From positions 1 to 64,000 of the forward strand of contig CAWDJZ010000010.1 of assembly GCA_963802765.1 (NCBI GenBank): DNA of 64,000 nucleotides, in the 5' to 3' direction. Source of the DNA: Gaiellasilicea sp963802765 (GTDB lineage: Bacteria; Actinomycetota; Thermoleophilia; Gaiellales; Gaiellaceae). The notes under the pieces are model-generated. The model searched no databases. It had not been told where the DNA came from and was given only the letters and a program-made list of their open reading frames with translations. Within the stretch, counting starts at the first letter, position 1. The number at the start of each line of letters is the position of its first letter. The translations under genes were made by a program, and so were the position numbers. Shown piece by piece: positions 12,448-21,408 of this stretch.

Positions 12448-13734
12448 TCAGGTCCTCTGGAGACCCTTCGAGTTGGCGAAGCCCTGCGGCGGGTCGGCCT
12501 CGTACGGGAAGGCCCCGAGCGCGGGCACGTCGCCGGAATTGACGCCGTCGCCCAGCTCGACCTTGTTCCCCTTCAGGAAGCCGGCCATCACCCGCTCGGC
12601 CGCGTCGATGACGTCGTCACCGAGCCGTCGGCCGTTCGGGAAGCCGCCGTTGTCGCCGCCGATAACGCCGAGGCGGTTGACCTTCTCGGCGGGCGTCACC
12701 GGGATCGAGTAGTTCAGCCGCAGCATGTCCGCGACCGTGTCCCCGGTGTAGTTGAGGCCCTTGACGCCGGTGCCGAACACGGCGACGAGGTCGTCGCGGT
12801 TCGTCTCGGGCGCGTTCACCTTGTAGAGGTCGTTCATCAGCTTCGCCAGGATCGGCGTCACGACCGGCCCGGCGAACTGCTTGTCGTCCTTCGGCGCGGA
12901 GCGGTTCCACAGGTCCTTCGTGGCCGTCGGGACGACGACCTCGTTGACGAGCGGGTTGCCGAGCCGCGACACCTGCGTCCAGCCGCGCCGGAGCCGGTCG
13001 TCGACGGTCACGTTCTGCCGCTCGGTGGAGGCCCAGACGCCGATTGTCGAGTTCCGCGCGTTCAGCTCGGAAATCGGGATCTGGAGCGCGATCGCGTGCA
13101 CGGCGTACCCGGCGAAGAAGTCCTTGCCGCCGCCGTTCGCTCCCGTGCCCTTGCGGAACGCGAGCAGGTCGAAGATCGCTCCGATGTCGCCGAAGAACGC
13201 GTCGTCGCGCTGGCCGGCGAAGATCGAGATGCCGTCCTTCTGCACGATCGACTGGTCGACGAGGTTGCGGTAGTTCGGAGTCGAGCGCGGGCCGATGTTG
13301 TTCGGCGGCGTCTTCCCGCGGGCGAAGAGCTTCTTGTTCCGCCACATCGACCAGCTCTGGACGGTGTTGCCCAGGAACGCCGGCCCGGCCGTGCGGTTGA
13401 AGCGGAACTCGTAGACGATGTCGGGCCGGGCGTCGCCCGTCCGGTCGATGTTGATCTTGTACTTCGCGGACGGCGAGAACGTGTAGTAGTTCGGGCCGGC
13501 GGCGGGGTCCTCGGCCGGAATCCAGTTCGACACGATCGTGACCGTGTTCGGCTTGTCCGGGCTCCGGAACGCGTACAGGTCGGTGTTGTCCGCGCTCGGA
13601 TCCTCGGAGATCAGCGGCGCCTCGCGGTGGCTCGACGCGGTTCCGGCGTCAGGGCCGGAGCCGGTCAGGGCGGCGGCGAGCGCCGCCAGCGCGGCGGCGG
13701 CCAGGACGGCTGCCGCCGAGAGTGCCTTCATCAT
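12448..13734 (-). CDS. DUF4331 exported protein, copy 2
   Basis: 428 residues, clearly paralogous to copy 1 (SSHREAPLISEDPSADNTDLYAFRSPDKPNTVTIVSNWIP; IGPRSTPNYRNL; QVSRLGNPLVNEVVVP; GFPNGRRLGDDVIDAAERVMAG). Starts with a signal peptide rich in Ala/Leu. ATG at 13734 has AAGGAG ten bases upstream; a GTG nine bases earlier (13743) is a less likely alternative. It is divergent from the ECF sigma gene across about 140 bp of inverted repeats, which suggests control by that sigma factor, as seen for other anti-sigma-linked exported proteins; no direct evidence here. Confidence 0.88.
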   Translation of the reverse strand: MMKALSAAAVLAAAALAALAAALTGSGPDAGTASSHREAPLISEDPSADNTDLYAFRSPDKPNTVTIVSNWIPAEDPAAGPNYYTFSPSAKYKINIDRTGDARPDIVYEFRFNRTAGPAFLGNTVQSWSMWRNKKLFARGKTPPNNIGPRSTPNYRNLVDQSIVQKDGISIFAGQRDDAFFGDIGAIFDLLAFRKGTGANGGGKDFFAGYAVHAIALQIPISELNARNSTIGVWASTERQNVTVDDRLRRGWTQVSRLGNPLVNEVVVPTATKDLWNRSAPKDDKQFAGPVVTPILAKLMNDLYKVNAPETNRDDLVAVFGTGVKGLNYTGDTVADMLRLNYSIPVTPAEKVNRLGVIGGDNGGFPNGRRLGDDVIDAAERVMAGFLKGNKVELGDGVNSGDVPALGAFPYEADPPQGFANSKGLQRT

Positions 13735-13766
13735 TTCTCCCACGCTCCTTCGTGGTCGGTGGTCGG

Positions 13767-13845
13767 CGCTGGTTCGACCCTGCAGAGGGACCGGTTCGGT
13801 CGCCGCTCCGGGCCGAACCGAACGGCGTGCGCGGGCGAACCAGCG
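13767..13845. promoter_or_regulatory. Nested inverted repeats in divergent DUF4331/sigma promoter region
   Basis: CGCTGGTTCG (13767-13776) is matched by CGAACCAGCG (13836-13845), and inside it CGGTTCGG (13792-13799) by CCGAACCG (13813-13820). Both pairs share the core GGTTCG. The same core recurs in the hairpin upstream of DUF4331 copy 1 (12367 and 12389). Likely an operator or paired ECF promoter elements serving the divergent genes. Confidence 0.5.
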
Positions 13846-13874
13846 GTGTGCCTGCTGTAGCGTCAGGGACCCAG

Positions 13875-14459
13875 ATGCGCCGCCGCGATCTCGCGCACCT
13901 CTCGGACGAGGCTCTCGTCGCGCTGGTCTCGCGCTCGGACGACACCGCTCTTGCCGAGCTCTACGACCGCGTCGGCGGGGCGGCGTACGGCCTCGCCTTC
14001 CGCATCCTCCGCGACGAGGCGCTCGCGGAGGACGCTGTCCAGGAGGCCTTCCTCGGGCTCTGGCGAAGCGCCGGCTCGTTCGTCCCCGAGCGGGCGAAAG
14101 CGTCGACGTGGATCCTCACGCTCGTGCACCGCCGTGCGGTCGACCTCGTCCGCCGCGAGCAGCGCCGGCGGGCCGAGCCGCTCGAGGGCGCCCCGGAGCC
14201 CGCCGGCGGCTCGGCCGAGGAAGCCGCGTGGCTCAGGCTCGAGCGCGAGCGGGTCCAGGCGGCACTCGCCGAGCTGCCGGACCAGCAGCGCGAGGCGATC
14301 GAGCTCGCCTACTACGGCGGCTACACGCAGTCCGAGCTCGCGGAGCGTCTCGGCCAGCCGCTCGGGACGATCAAGAGCAGAATGTTCAGCGGGCTCGCGC
14401 GGCTGCGGGAGCTTCTCGACGAGGGAGCGGAGAGGACACCATGGACCTTCACGAGCTGA
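13875..14459 (+). CDS. ECF (group 4) RNA polymerase sigma factor
   Basis: 194 residues. Region 2 (ALAELYDRVGGAAYGLAFRILRDEALAEDAVQEAFLGLWRSAGSF) binds core polymerase and the -10 element; WILTLVHRRAVDLVRRE closes it. Region 4 (LAELPDQQREAIELAYYGGYTQSELAERLGQPLGTIKSRMFSGLARLRELL) carries the helix-turn-helix for the -35. Closest in style to SigK/SigL-type ECFs, which are held by RskA-like anti-sigma factors. ATG 13875 (MRRRDLAHLSDEALV) is chosen because the upstream in-frame extension is low-complexity. Its 3' end overlaps the anti-sigma gene by 19 bp. Confidence 0.92.
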   Translation: MRRRDLAHLSDEALVALVSRSDDTALAELYDRVGGAAYGLAFRILRDEALAEDAVQEAFLGLWRSAGSFVPERAKASTWILTLVHRRAVDLVRREQRRRAEPLEGAPEPAGGSAEEAAWLRLERERVQAALAELPDQQREAIELAYYGGYTQSELAERLGQPLGTIKSRMFSGLARLRELLDEGAERTPWTFTS

Positions 14460-15106
14460 CCGCGGGCTATGCGCTCGACGCGCTCGATCCCGCGGAGCGG
14501 GAGCGCTACGAAGCGCACCTCGGCTCGTGCGAACGCTGCCGCGAGGACCTGCAGGGCTTCTGGCAGGTCACGGGCTCGCTCGCCCATGCAGCGGGCGGCC
14601 CGCAGCCGCCGGCCTCGCTGCGCGCGCGCATCCTCGAGCAGGCCCGCAACGAACGGCCGAACGTCGTCCCGCTGCACCGCCGCTACCTCGTCCCGGTCGT
14701 GTCCTCGGCGGCCGCCGTGGCTGCGGTGGCGGCGCTCGCGCTCGGCCTCTGGGCGACCTCGCTCTCCGGCCGGCTCGACGACGCCGAGGGCGAGCTCGCC
14801 GTCCTGAGCGACCCGAACGCCCGCGTCATCGAGACCGAGGGCGGCGAGGCCAATCTCGTCGTCACCCCGTCCGGAGACGCGGCCCTGGTCGTCCGGAAGC
14901 TCGCCCCTGCGCCTCCGGGGAAGGACTACGAGATCTGGGTGATCGACGACGGCGTGCCCCGCAGTGCCGGCCTCTTCGAGCGCCCCGGCGTGGCCGTGCT
15001 CTCCCGGCCCGTCGACGCGGGCCAGACGGTCGCCGTCACGCTCGAGCAGGACGGTGGCGTCGAGGCGCCCACGACCGACCCCCTCTTCACCGCTTCACGG
15101 GCGTAG
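14441..15106 (+). CDS. RskA-family anti-sigma factor
   Basis: 221-residue membrane protein. The cytoplasmic N-terminus has the zinc-binding anti-sigma motif HX3CX2C (HLGSCERC), a single transmembrane helix (VPVVSSAAAVAAVAALALGLWA, about residues 85-106), and the extracytoplasmic RskA domain (ANLVVTPSGDAALVVRKLAPAPPGKDYEIWVIDDGVPRSAGLF). It should sequester the sigma factor encoded just upstream until regulated proteolysis. The gene starts inside the sigma gene, guaranteeing co-expression. Confidence 0.92.
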   Translation: MDLHELTAGYALDALDPAERERYEAHLGSCERCREDLQGFWQVTGSLAHAAGGPQPPASLRARILEQARNERPNVVPLHRRYLVPVVSSAAAVAAVAALALGLWATSLSGRLDDAEGELAVLSDPNARVIETEGGEANLVVTPSGDAALVVRKLAPAPPGKDYEIWVIDDGVPRSAGLFERPGVAVLSRPVDAGQTVAVTLEQDGGVEAPTTDPLFTASRA

Positions 15107-15113
15107 CGAAGTC

Positions 15114-15129
15114 GTCACACCCGTGTGAC
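15114..15129. promoter_or_regulatory. Perfect palindrome before recQ
   Basis: GTCACAC-CC-GTGTGAC, 7-bp arms with a 2-bp centre, lies eight bases after the anti-sigma stop and two bases before the proposed recQ ATG. The size and symmetry suit a dimeric repressor site; it is too short and lacks a T tract for a terminator. Confidence 0.45.
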
Positions 15130-15131
15130 GG

Positions 15132-17129
15132 ATGCGTTCCGATCGCGTCCGTATGCTCGACCGGGTGAGTGACTTACGGCCCGCGCTGCGGCGCCTGTTC
15201 GGATTCGAGGACTTCCGCCCCGGTCAGGAGCGGGTGGTACGCGCAGCCGTCGAGGGGCGCGACACGCTCGCGCTGATGCCGACCGGGTCGGGCAAGTCAC
15301 TCACCTACCAGCTCGCGGCGATGCTGCGGCCGACGCCGACGCTCGTCCTCAGCCCACTGATCGCGCTCATGAAGGACCAGCTCGACAAGCTCCCGCCCGA
15401 GGTGGCGGCGGAGTCGACGCTGGTCAACTCCTCGCTCGACCCAGACGAGGCGGCCGCGCGGCTGCGAGGCGTTGCGGAGGGTCGCTACCGGCTCCTCTAT
15501 GTGGCGCCGGAGCGGCTCCGGTCACGCCGCTTTCTCGAGGCGATCGCGGGGATCGACGTCGGGCTCGTGGTGATCGACGAGGTGCATTGCGTCAGCATGT
15601 GGGGGCACGACTTCCGGCCGGACTACCTCTTCATCCGGCGGGCGCTCGACGCGCTCGGCGGGCCCGCGATCCTCGGCATGACCGCGACCGCGACCCCGGA
15701 CACGGAGCGGGAGATCGCAGCCGCGCTCGGCCGCGAGCTCGAGGTCGTCCGCACGAGCGTCGTCCGCTCCAACCTGCGCTACGACGTCGAGCGGGTCGAG
15801 GGCAACGACGACCGCCTGCGGACGCTCGTCCGGCGGCTGCACGAGCTACGCGGCGCATCGGCGATCGTCTACGCCCGCTCGCGGCAGAGCTGCGAGAAGC
15901 TGGCCCGAACCCTGCGCTCCCACGACCTCGACGCCGTCCACTACCACGCCGGCCTCGAGCCGGCCGAGCGCGCCGCTGCGCAGGAAGCCTTCAGCCACGG
16001 CCGCGTCCAGACCGTGGTCGCGACGACCGCGTTCGGGATGGGCATCGACAAGCCCGACATCCGCCTCGTCGCGCTCTACAACTATCCCGAGTCGCTCGAG
16101 AGCTACGTGCAGATGGTCGGGCGCGCGGGCCGTGACGGCCGCGCCTCGGACACCCTGCTGCTGGCGAGCCGCGCCGATGCGAGCCAGCTACGGACGTTCG
16201 CCCGCTCCGACATCCCGACCGTGGACGACCTGCGCTCGGTCTACGCGCGGCTGCGCGGCCGAGCCGAGGTCGCCCCCGAGGAGCTCGGCGACGACCCTGA
16301 CCCGCGCGTGCTCGTCGGCATGCTCGAGCAGGCCGGGCTCGTCCGGCGCGGCTTCGACGCCGGCCGCGCGATGCAGGTCGAGGTACCCGAGCCACCGCCC
16401 GACGCCGCAGCGCGGATCGAGGCGCTGCTCGCCCGCTACGAGCGGGAGGCGCTCGCGCGCGCCGACCGGCTCGTCCGCTTTGCGGAGTCGGACGTCTGCC
16501 GCCACCGCCAGGTGGCCGAGCACTTCGGCGAGCGCCTGGACGAAGACTGCGGGATGTGCGACGTCTGCTCGCCGCTCGCCGCGCCCGCGCCGTCGAGGGC
16601 GGCGGCGGCGCCGCTGCCCGAGGACGTCGCCGGTGCGATCTACGGAGCGGTGCTCGACCTGCGCTGGCCGCTCGGGCGCACGGGCCTCGCCGCGATGCTG
16701 CAGGGATCGATCAGCGCGCCGAGATCGGCGCGCGCCTCCGTGCACTTCGGCGTGCTCGCGGCGGCGACGCAGGCGGACGTCAAGCGGTGGATCCAGCTGC
16801 TCGAGGCCGCCGGCGCGCTCGAGGCGTTCGAGAGCGACGACGGCTTCCGGCTCCTCCGCGCAGTCCCCGGAGCCGACCTGCCGCGGATCGGGACGGCGAC
16901 CGCCGGCCCGGTCGACAACGGCTTGTTCGACCGCCTGCGCGCCTGGCGGCTCGACCGCGCCCGCCTCGACGAGGTCCCGGCCTTCGTCGTCCTGCACGAC
17001 GCGACGCTGCGCGAGCTTGCGGCAGCGAAGCCCGGCAACGAGCGGGAGCTCGCTGCGGTCAAGGGCTTCGGGCCGACGAAGCTGGAGCGGTACGGCGCCG
17101 ACGTGCTGGCCGTGATCGGAGCAGCTTGA
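15132..17129 (+). CDS. recQ: ATP-dependent DNA helicase RecQ
   Basis: 3'-5' superfamily 2 helicase in recombination and fork repair; 665 residues, intact. Motif 0 (FGFEDFRPGQERVV), Walker A TGSGKS (about 51-56), the DEAH-like box DEVH with HCVSMWGHDFRPDY, TATATP, motif V/VI ATTAFGMGIDKPDIRLV and QMVGRAGRDGR. Then the zinc cluster (CRHRQVAEHFG...CGMCDVCS) and RQC segment, and a C-terminal HRDC domain (about 590-665, ELAAVKGFGPTKLERYG). ATG at 15132 is used; the in-frame ATG at 15153 is equally possible. A second, divergent recQ lies at 51493-53458. Confidence 0.92.
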   Translation: MRSDRVRMLDRVSDLRPALRRLFGFEDFRPGQERVVRAAVEGRDTLALMPTGSGKSLTYQLAAMLRPTPTLVLSPLIALMKDQLDKLPPEVAAESTLVNSSLDPDEAAARLRGVAEGRYRLLYVAPERLRSRRFLEAIAGIDVGLVVIDEVHCVSMWGHDFRPDYLFIRRALDALGGPAILGMTATATPDTEREIAAALGRELEVVRTSVVRSNLRYDVERVEGNDDRLRTLVRRLHELRGASAIVYARSRQSCEKLARTLRSHDLDAVHYHAGLEPAERAAAQEAFSHGRVQTVVATTAFGMGIDKPDIRLVALYNYPESLESYVQMVGRAGRDGRASDTLLLASRADASQLRTFARSDIPTVDDLRSVYARLRGRAEVAPEELGDDPDPRVLVGMLEQAGLVRRGFDAGRAMQVEVPEPPPDAAARIEALLARYEREALARADRLVRFAESDVCRHRQVAEHFGERLDEDCGMCDVCSPLAAPAPSRAAAAPLPEDVAGAIYGAVLDLRWPLGRTGLAAMLQGSISAPRSARASVHFGVLAAATQADVKRWIQLLEAAGALEAFESDDGFRLLRAVPGADLPRIGTATAGPVDNGLFDRLRAWRLDRARLDEVPAFVVLHDATLRELAAAKPGNERELAAVKGFGPTKLERYGADVLAVIGAA

Positions 17130-17144
17130 GGCCCGCCAGCAGGT

Positions 17145-17164
17145 GCGGCCGCGAAGGCGGCCGC
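17145..17164 (+). terminator. Hairpin after recQ
   Basis: Two copies of GCGGCCGC (17145-17152 and 17157-17164) separated by GAAG form a perfect 8-bp stem followed by CTTTAG, 16 bases after the recQ stop. Probable terminator, with a poor T tract. Confidence 0.5.
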
Positions 17165-17177
17165 CTTTAGGGATCTT

Positions 17178-17217
17178 GCGCGGCCGGGATCCGCTTCTGC
17201 GGATTCCGGCCTTGCGC
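17178..17217 (+). promoter_or_regulatory. Long imperfect hairpin just before the PBP gene
   Basis: The arms around GGCCGGGATCCGC and GCGGATTCCGGCC, with a TTCT loop and outer GCGC pairs, make an imperfect stem ending eight bases upstream of the PBP ATG. It would mask or replace the ribosome binding site, so it may be a translational control structure. No Shine-Dalgarno is evident. Confidence 0.35.
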
Positions 17218-17224
17218 GACTAGA

Positions 17225-19683
17225 ATGCGCCGCTTGCGGCCGTTTAGCAGCAAGCCGTTGGCGCGTCCCCGGCGCCGGATCCGCAAGCTTCGCCTCCTTG
17301 CGCTCCTCACCGTCCTCCTCCTGTTGGGGTCGGTCTCCTTCGGCTTCGGTTTGATCCGCGCCGTCGCGGGCGAGATCCCGAAGCTCGATCCGCAGCGGCA
17401 GCTCGACAGTCAGGTCAACGGCTACATCTACGACTCGACCGGCAAGCGTGTCCTCGCCGTCCTCCGCGGCTCGGAGGCGCGCACGCTGGTCGACTACGAC
17501 GACATCGCCGATCCCATGCGCCACGCCATCGTGGCGATCGAGGACCGCCGCTTCTGGGAGCACAACGGCGTCGACCTGCGCGGCATCGGCCGGGCGCTCC
17601 TCGCCGACATCCGCCAGCAGAAGGTGGTCGAGGGCGGCTCCACGATCACGCAGCAGTTCGTCAAGAACGCGCTCGACCGCCATCAGAAGACGATCGCACG
17701 CAAGGTGCGCGAGGCGGCTCTCGCCTGGCAGCTCGAACGGTCGAAGGACTGGCCGAAGCAGCGGATCCTGACGGAGTACCTGAACACGATCTACTTCGGC
17801 AACGGCGCCTACGGCGTCCAGCAGGCCGCGCTCGCCTACTTCGGTCACGGTGCGAAGGAGCTGACGCTCCCGGAGGCCGCCCTCCTGGCCGGGATCCCGG
17901 CCGATCCGAGCCGCTACGACCCGGTCACGAACCCGAAGGCCGCCCGGGCCCGGCGCGAGCTCGTGCTGGACGCGATGCTCGACGAGGGCAAGATCACGCT
18001 CTCCCAGTTCATCGCGGCGGCCGACGCGCCTTTGCCCGATCCCGACGACGTCCGGCTCGGCGGGACCGAGGGGCCCGCGCAGCACTTCGTCAACTACGTC
18101 AAGCAGCAGCTGATCGACGAGTACGGCTCGTCGGAGGTCTTCGGCGGCGGGTTGAAGGTGAAGACGACGATCGACCTCGCCCTGCAGACGAAGGCGCGGG
18201 CCGCGATCTCGAAGTGGCTGACCCAGCCCGACGGGCCGTCGGCGGCGCTCGTCGCGATCGACCCGCGGAGCGGCGCGGTGCGGGCGATGGTCGGCGGCAA
18301 CAACTACCGCAAGAGCCAGTTCAACCTCGCCGTCCAGGGCGTCCGGCAGCCCGGCTCGTCGTTCAAGCCGTTCGTGCTCGCGACCGCGCTGCAGCAAGGG
18401 ATCTCGCCCGCGACGCGCTTCGAGTCCGCGCCGCCGTCGATCGACCTGGGCGACAAGATCTGGTCGCCCTCCAACTACAACGACACCTACTTCGGCTCGG
18501 TCGACCTGGAGAAGGCGACGATCGAGTCGGACAACTCGGTGTACGCCCAACTGACGCAGCTGGTGGGTGCGAGGAAGGTCGCCGCGACCGCGCGGCGGAT
18601 GGGGGTCAGGAGCAAGCTCGACGGCGTCTACTCGATCGGCCTGGGCACGGAAGCGGTCAACGCCGCTCGAGCTTGCGCGCGCCTACTCGACCTTGGCGCA
18701 CGGCGGCCGCCGGGTCGACGGCGCGATGTTCGGCAACAAGCCGCGTGTGATCGTGGAGGTGACCGAGCGCGGACGCAAGCGCTTCAACGCACCGGTGCCG
18801 CGCGAAGCCCTTACGTCGACCCAGGCCGGCATGATCAACGCGATCCTGCAGAAGGCCGTGCGGCTCGGCACGGGCACTCGCGCCTACCTCCCGGACCGGC
18901 CCGTCGCGGGCAAGACCGGCACGACGGAGAACTACGGCGACGCGTGGTTCGTCGGCTACACGCCGCAGCTCGCGGTCGCGGTCTGGGTCGGCTATCCCGA
19001 CACCCTCAAGCCGATGCTGACGGAGTTCCACGGCGAGCCAGTCGCCGGCGGCACCTTCCCCGCCCTGATCTGGAAGTCCTTCATCGAGTCGGCGCTGAAG
19101 GACAAGCCCGCCCTCGGCTTCCCGTACCCGACCTCTCCCTACGTCTCGTCGAAGCTGGTCGTCCGGCGCGGCGACCGGCTCATGCTGGACAACGGCGTCT
19201 GCAATGCTCCCAAGGAGGTCGTCTACTTCGCCGGCAGCGGGCCGAGCAAGACGGCGAACTGCCTCGTCAACGAGGTGCAGGTACCGGACGTGCGCCGGCT
19301 CGACATCGCCCAGGCGCAGGCCCGGGTGGAGGCGCAGCCGCTGACGCCCGAGCTCGTCTACAAGCCGGCCGAGCCGCTCCAGCGGCCGGGAATCGTCGTC
19401 GACCAGCGGCCCAAGCGGGGCTACCGCTCCAGCTACGACCGGATCATCCTCGTCGTCTCGAAGGCCACTGACGGCGTGATTCCGAACCTGGTCGGCCGCA
19501 ACGTCGAGGACGCCCGCAAGCGCCTGAAGCGTCTCAAGCTCGAGCCGAGTATCAGTTACACCAAGGGCAAACCGGGCACGGTGCTCCAGCAGAAGGCCGC
19601 GGCCCGGGCTCGCCGCAGCGCCCGGCGTCGAGGTCCAGCTGGTCGTCGCCAGAAACGCTAGGACCGCGGCAGCGGCCGGCTGA
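17225..19683 (+). CDS. Class A penicillin-binding protein with PASTA domains (two +1 shifts)
   Basis: Bifunctional peptidoglycan synthase at the membrane outer face. Basic N-terminus and one transmembrane helix (about 20-45), glycosyltransferase 51 domain (IEDRRFWEHNGVDLRGIGRA, GGSTITQQFVKN, EYLNTIYFGNGAYGVQQAA), then the transpeptidase with GSSFKPF (catalytic Ser), SDNSVYAQL (SxN) and KTGTT. The C-terminus carries two PASTA modules (VPDVRRLDIAQAQARVE; IPNLVGRNVEDARKRLKRLKL). A +1 shift near 18665 breaks the frame before PLELARAYSTLAHGG, and another near 19605 precedes PGLAAAPGVEVQLVVARNA. The coordinate given assumes both are repaired; without repair of the second, the reading stops at 19661. 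Confidence 0.85.
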
Positions 19684-20233
19684 GGAACGGCGAGTCGGCG
19701 GCGCAGAACCGCCAGGGCCGTTCCGTCGCGACGCTGATCCCGATCCGCGGCGCGGCGACGACGTCCCGCGGGCTCGTCGCCGCGAGCAGCAGGAACGGCG
19801 GCTCGTCGAGCGCGAGGCCGTCGTGCTCGCGCGTGACGCCGAGCGCCTGGCAGAGCCGGCCCGGACCGGCGCACAGGAGCCGCGGATCATCGAGGCGGCG
19901 CCGCGCCCGCATCTTCTCCAAGCCGTGGACGGGCTCGATCGCTCGGATGAGGACCGCGGCGGCGCTCCCCTCCGCCTCGCAGACGAGGTTCAAGCACCAG
20001 TGCACACCGTAGGAGCGGTAGACGTAGGCCTGTCCAGCCGGCCCGAACATCGACTCGTTCCGCGGCGTCCGACCGCGGAAGCCGTGCGCGGCCGGGTCCT
20101 CGTGGTCGTACGCCTCGACCTCGACGATCGGCCCGCCGATCCCGTCCACGAGCACGGTGACCCCGATCAGCTCCGGCGCGACGTCGTGCACGCTGCGCGC
20201 GAAGAAGTCGCGGCCGAGCTGATCGCGCCGCAC
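19658..20233 (-). CDS. 3-methyladenine DNA glycosylase (AAG/MPG family)
   Basis: Base-excision repair enzyme removing alkylated purines. 191 residues, normal family length, with the landmarks LGRDFFARSVHDVAPELIGV, the catalytic-Glu strand IVEVEAYDHEDPAAHGFRGRTPRNESMFGPAGQAYVYRSYGVHWCLNLVC and CAGPGRLCQALGV. Convergent with the PBP gene, overlapping its repaired 3' end by about 25 bp. Confidence 0.92.
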   Translation of the reverse strand: MRRDQLGRDFFARSVHDVAPELIGVTVLVDGIGGPIVEVEAYDHEDPAAHGFRGRTPRNESMFGPAGQAYVYRSYGVHWCLNLVCEAEGSAAAVLIRAIEPVHGLEKMRARRRLDDPRLLCAGPGRLCQALGVTREHDGLALDEPPFLLLAATSPRDVVAAPRIGISVATERPWRFCAADSPFLSRPLPRS

Positions 20234-20236
20234 GCT

Positions 20237-20590
20237 CTAGAAGAGCTGTGACGTTTCGCCGGGCTTGCTCGACGACTCGAGCAGCTTGCGCGCGCGGCGG
20301 CCGAGATCGGCCAGGTCGACGCGCCCGCTGGCGGCGTCCTCGGCGAGCCGCTCGGCGAGGGCGAGCGCCTCGTCGAGGATCGGCGAGCCGGCCACCGACT
20401 CCTGGCCCATATCGTGGAGGATCGTGCGCTCGGTCCGGGAGGCAACGATCGGGTCCGACACGCCTTCGACCCAGACAAGCGTCCGCTGCCCACCGCCGCG
20501 GTTGTCACCCGTGATCGGCTGGAGCGCGTAGATCTTGTCGGCGCGGACGTACTTGCCGAAGCCGAGGAAGATCATGCGGCCGCTTTCCAT
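20237..20590 (-). CDS. Possible DUF370/RemA-like small regulator
   Basis: About 117 residues, starting MESGRMIFLGFGKYVRADKIYAL. The pattern GFG-(hydrophobic)-xADKIYAL ... RTLVWVEG...IVASRTERTIL resembles the DUF370/RemA fold (GFGN-V-A-RI-AI ... ILSA), whose members bind DNA or nucleic acids. The C-terminal half (AGSPILDEALALAERLAEDAASGRVDLADLGRRARKLLESSSKPGE) is an extra helical extension. Start could instead be the ATG at 20575. It lies three bases upstream of the glycosylase gene. Family assignment is tentative. Confidence 0.55.
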   Translation of the reverse strand: MESGRMIFLGFGKYVRADKIYALQPITGDNRGGGQRTLVWVEGVSDPIVASRTERTILHDMGQESVAGSPILDEALALAERLAEDAASGRVDLADLGRRARKLLESSSKPGETSQLF

Positions 20591-20696
20591 CGGCTGATTA
20601 TGCCGTCGTGCCACACAGAGCCTCGACGACAAGCTTGAAAACGCTCTCGAACCTGGTACAAACGGGAAGGGCAAGCCGTCTGCGGACAGGGGGGAC

Positions 20697-21408
20697 ATGG
20701 GTGTGGGCTCGCACCTCACGTTGCACGTGCTGAGTAAGGGCCGCCGCCGCATCGTCATCGCGGGCGCCGCTGCGTTCCTCCTCTCGGGAGTCGCCGGCGC
20801 TACTGCCGTGCCGCCGACGCAGCTCAGCAGGACCCCGTCGGAACCGGTCGCCGCCCGCGTGGTCGAAACCGCCGACGACACGCCGCTCTTCCTCGTCGCG
20901 GGCATCGCGTTTGGCTTCGCCGCCGCCGGCACCGCCTTCGGGATCGTCCTCTTCACAGTCGTCCAGACGCTCAGGCGGCGTAACTGGGTCGAGCACACGG
21001 GCGAGCCCGAAGAATCACCCGAGCCACCCGAGCCCTCCGCCCCCCGTCCGGTGCCGGCCTCTGCCGCCCCGGCGGCGCCGCAGTCAGCTCAGCAGGAGAG
21101 AGCTCGTCGTCGCACTCTGGCGCGGCTACATGAAGTCGCGGTTCTACGCGACCTCGACCGAACCGGACGGGACGGAGACCACAGTCGCCGCCTCGCGGTT
21201 CTTCCGGCCCGAGCGCACGCTCCCGGTCGAGGAGTCGGTCGCGGCTCGTGCTGCCCACGCGGACCTCACCCGCGAGCTGGCGGAGCTTGGATGGGAGCCC
21301 GTGAAGACGGACGAGACGTTGGCGAGCCTGTTTCGGCGTCAGTCGAGCGCAACCGGAGTGGGCGGCACGGCGAGCCCGGACGGCTCGGGGCGAAACCAGA
21401 ACGCGTAG
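20697..21408 (+). CDS. Membrane-anchored protein of unknown function (one +1 shift)
   Basis: The N-terminal part has a signal-like segment and a transmembrane helix (LFLVAGIAFGFAAAGTAFGIVLFTVVQTL), then a Pro/Ala-rich linker (EPEESPEPPEPSAPRPVPASAAPAAP). Near 21085 the frame shifts by one base, after which the sensible continuation is LSRRELVVALWRGYMKSRFYATSTEPDGTET and SVAARAAHADLTRELAELGWEP, a small soluble domain I do not recognise. Preceded by AGGGGGG. The 3' end overlaps the opposite gene by about 70 bp. Confidence 0.55.
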
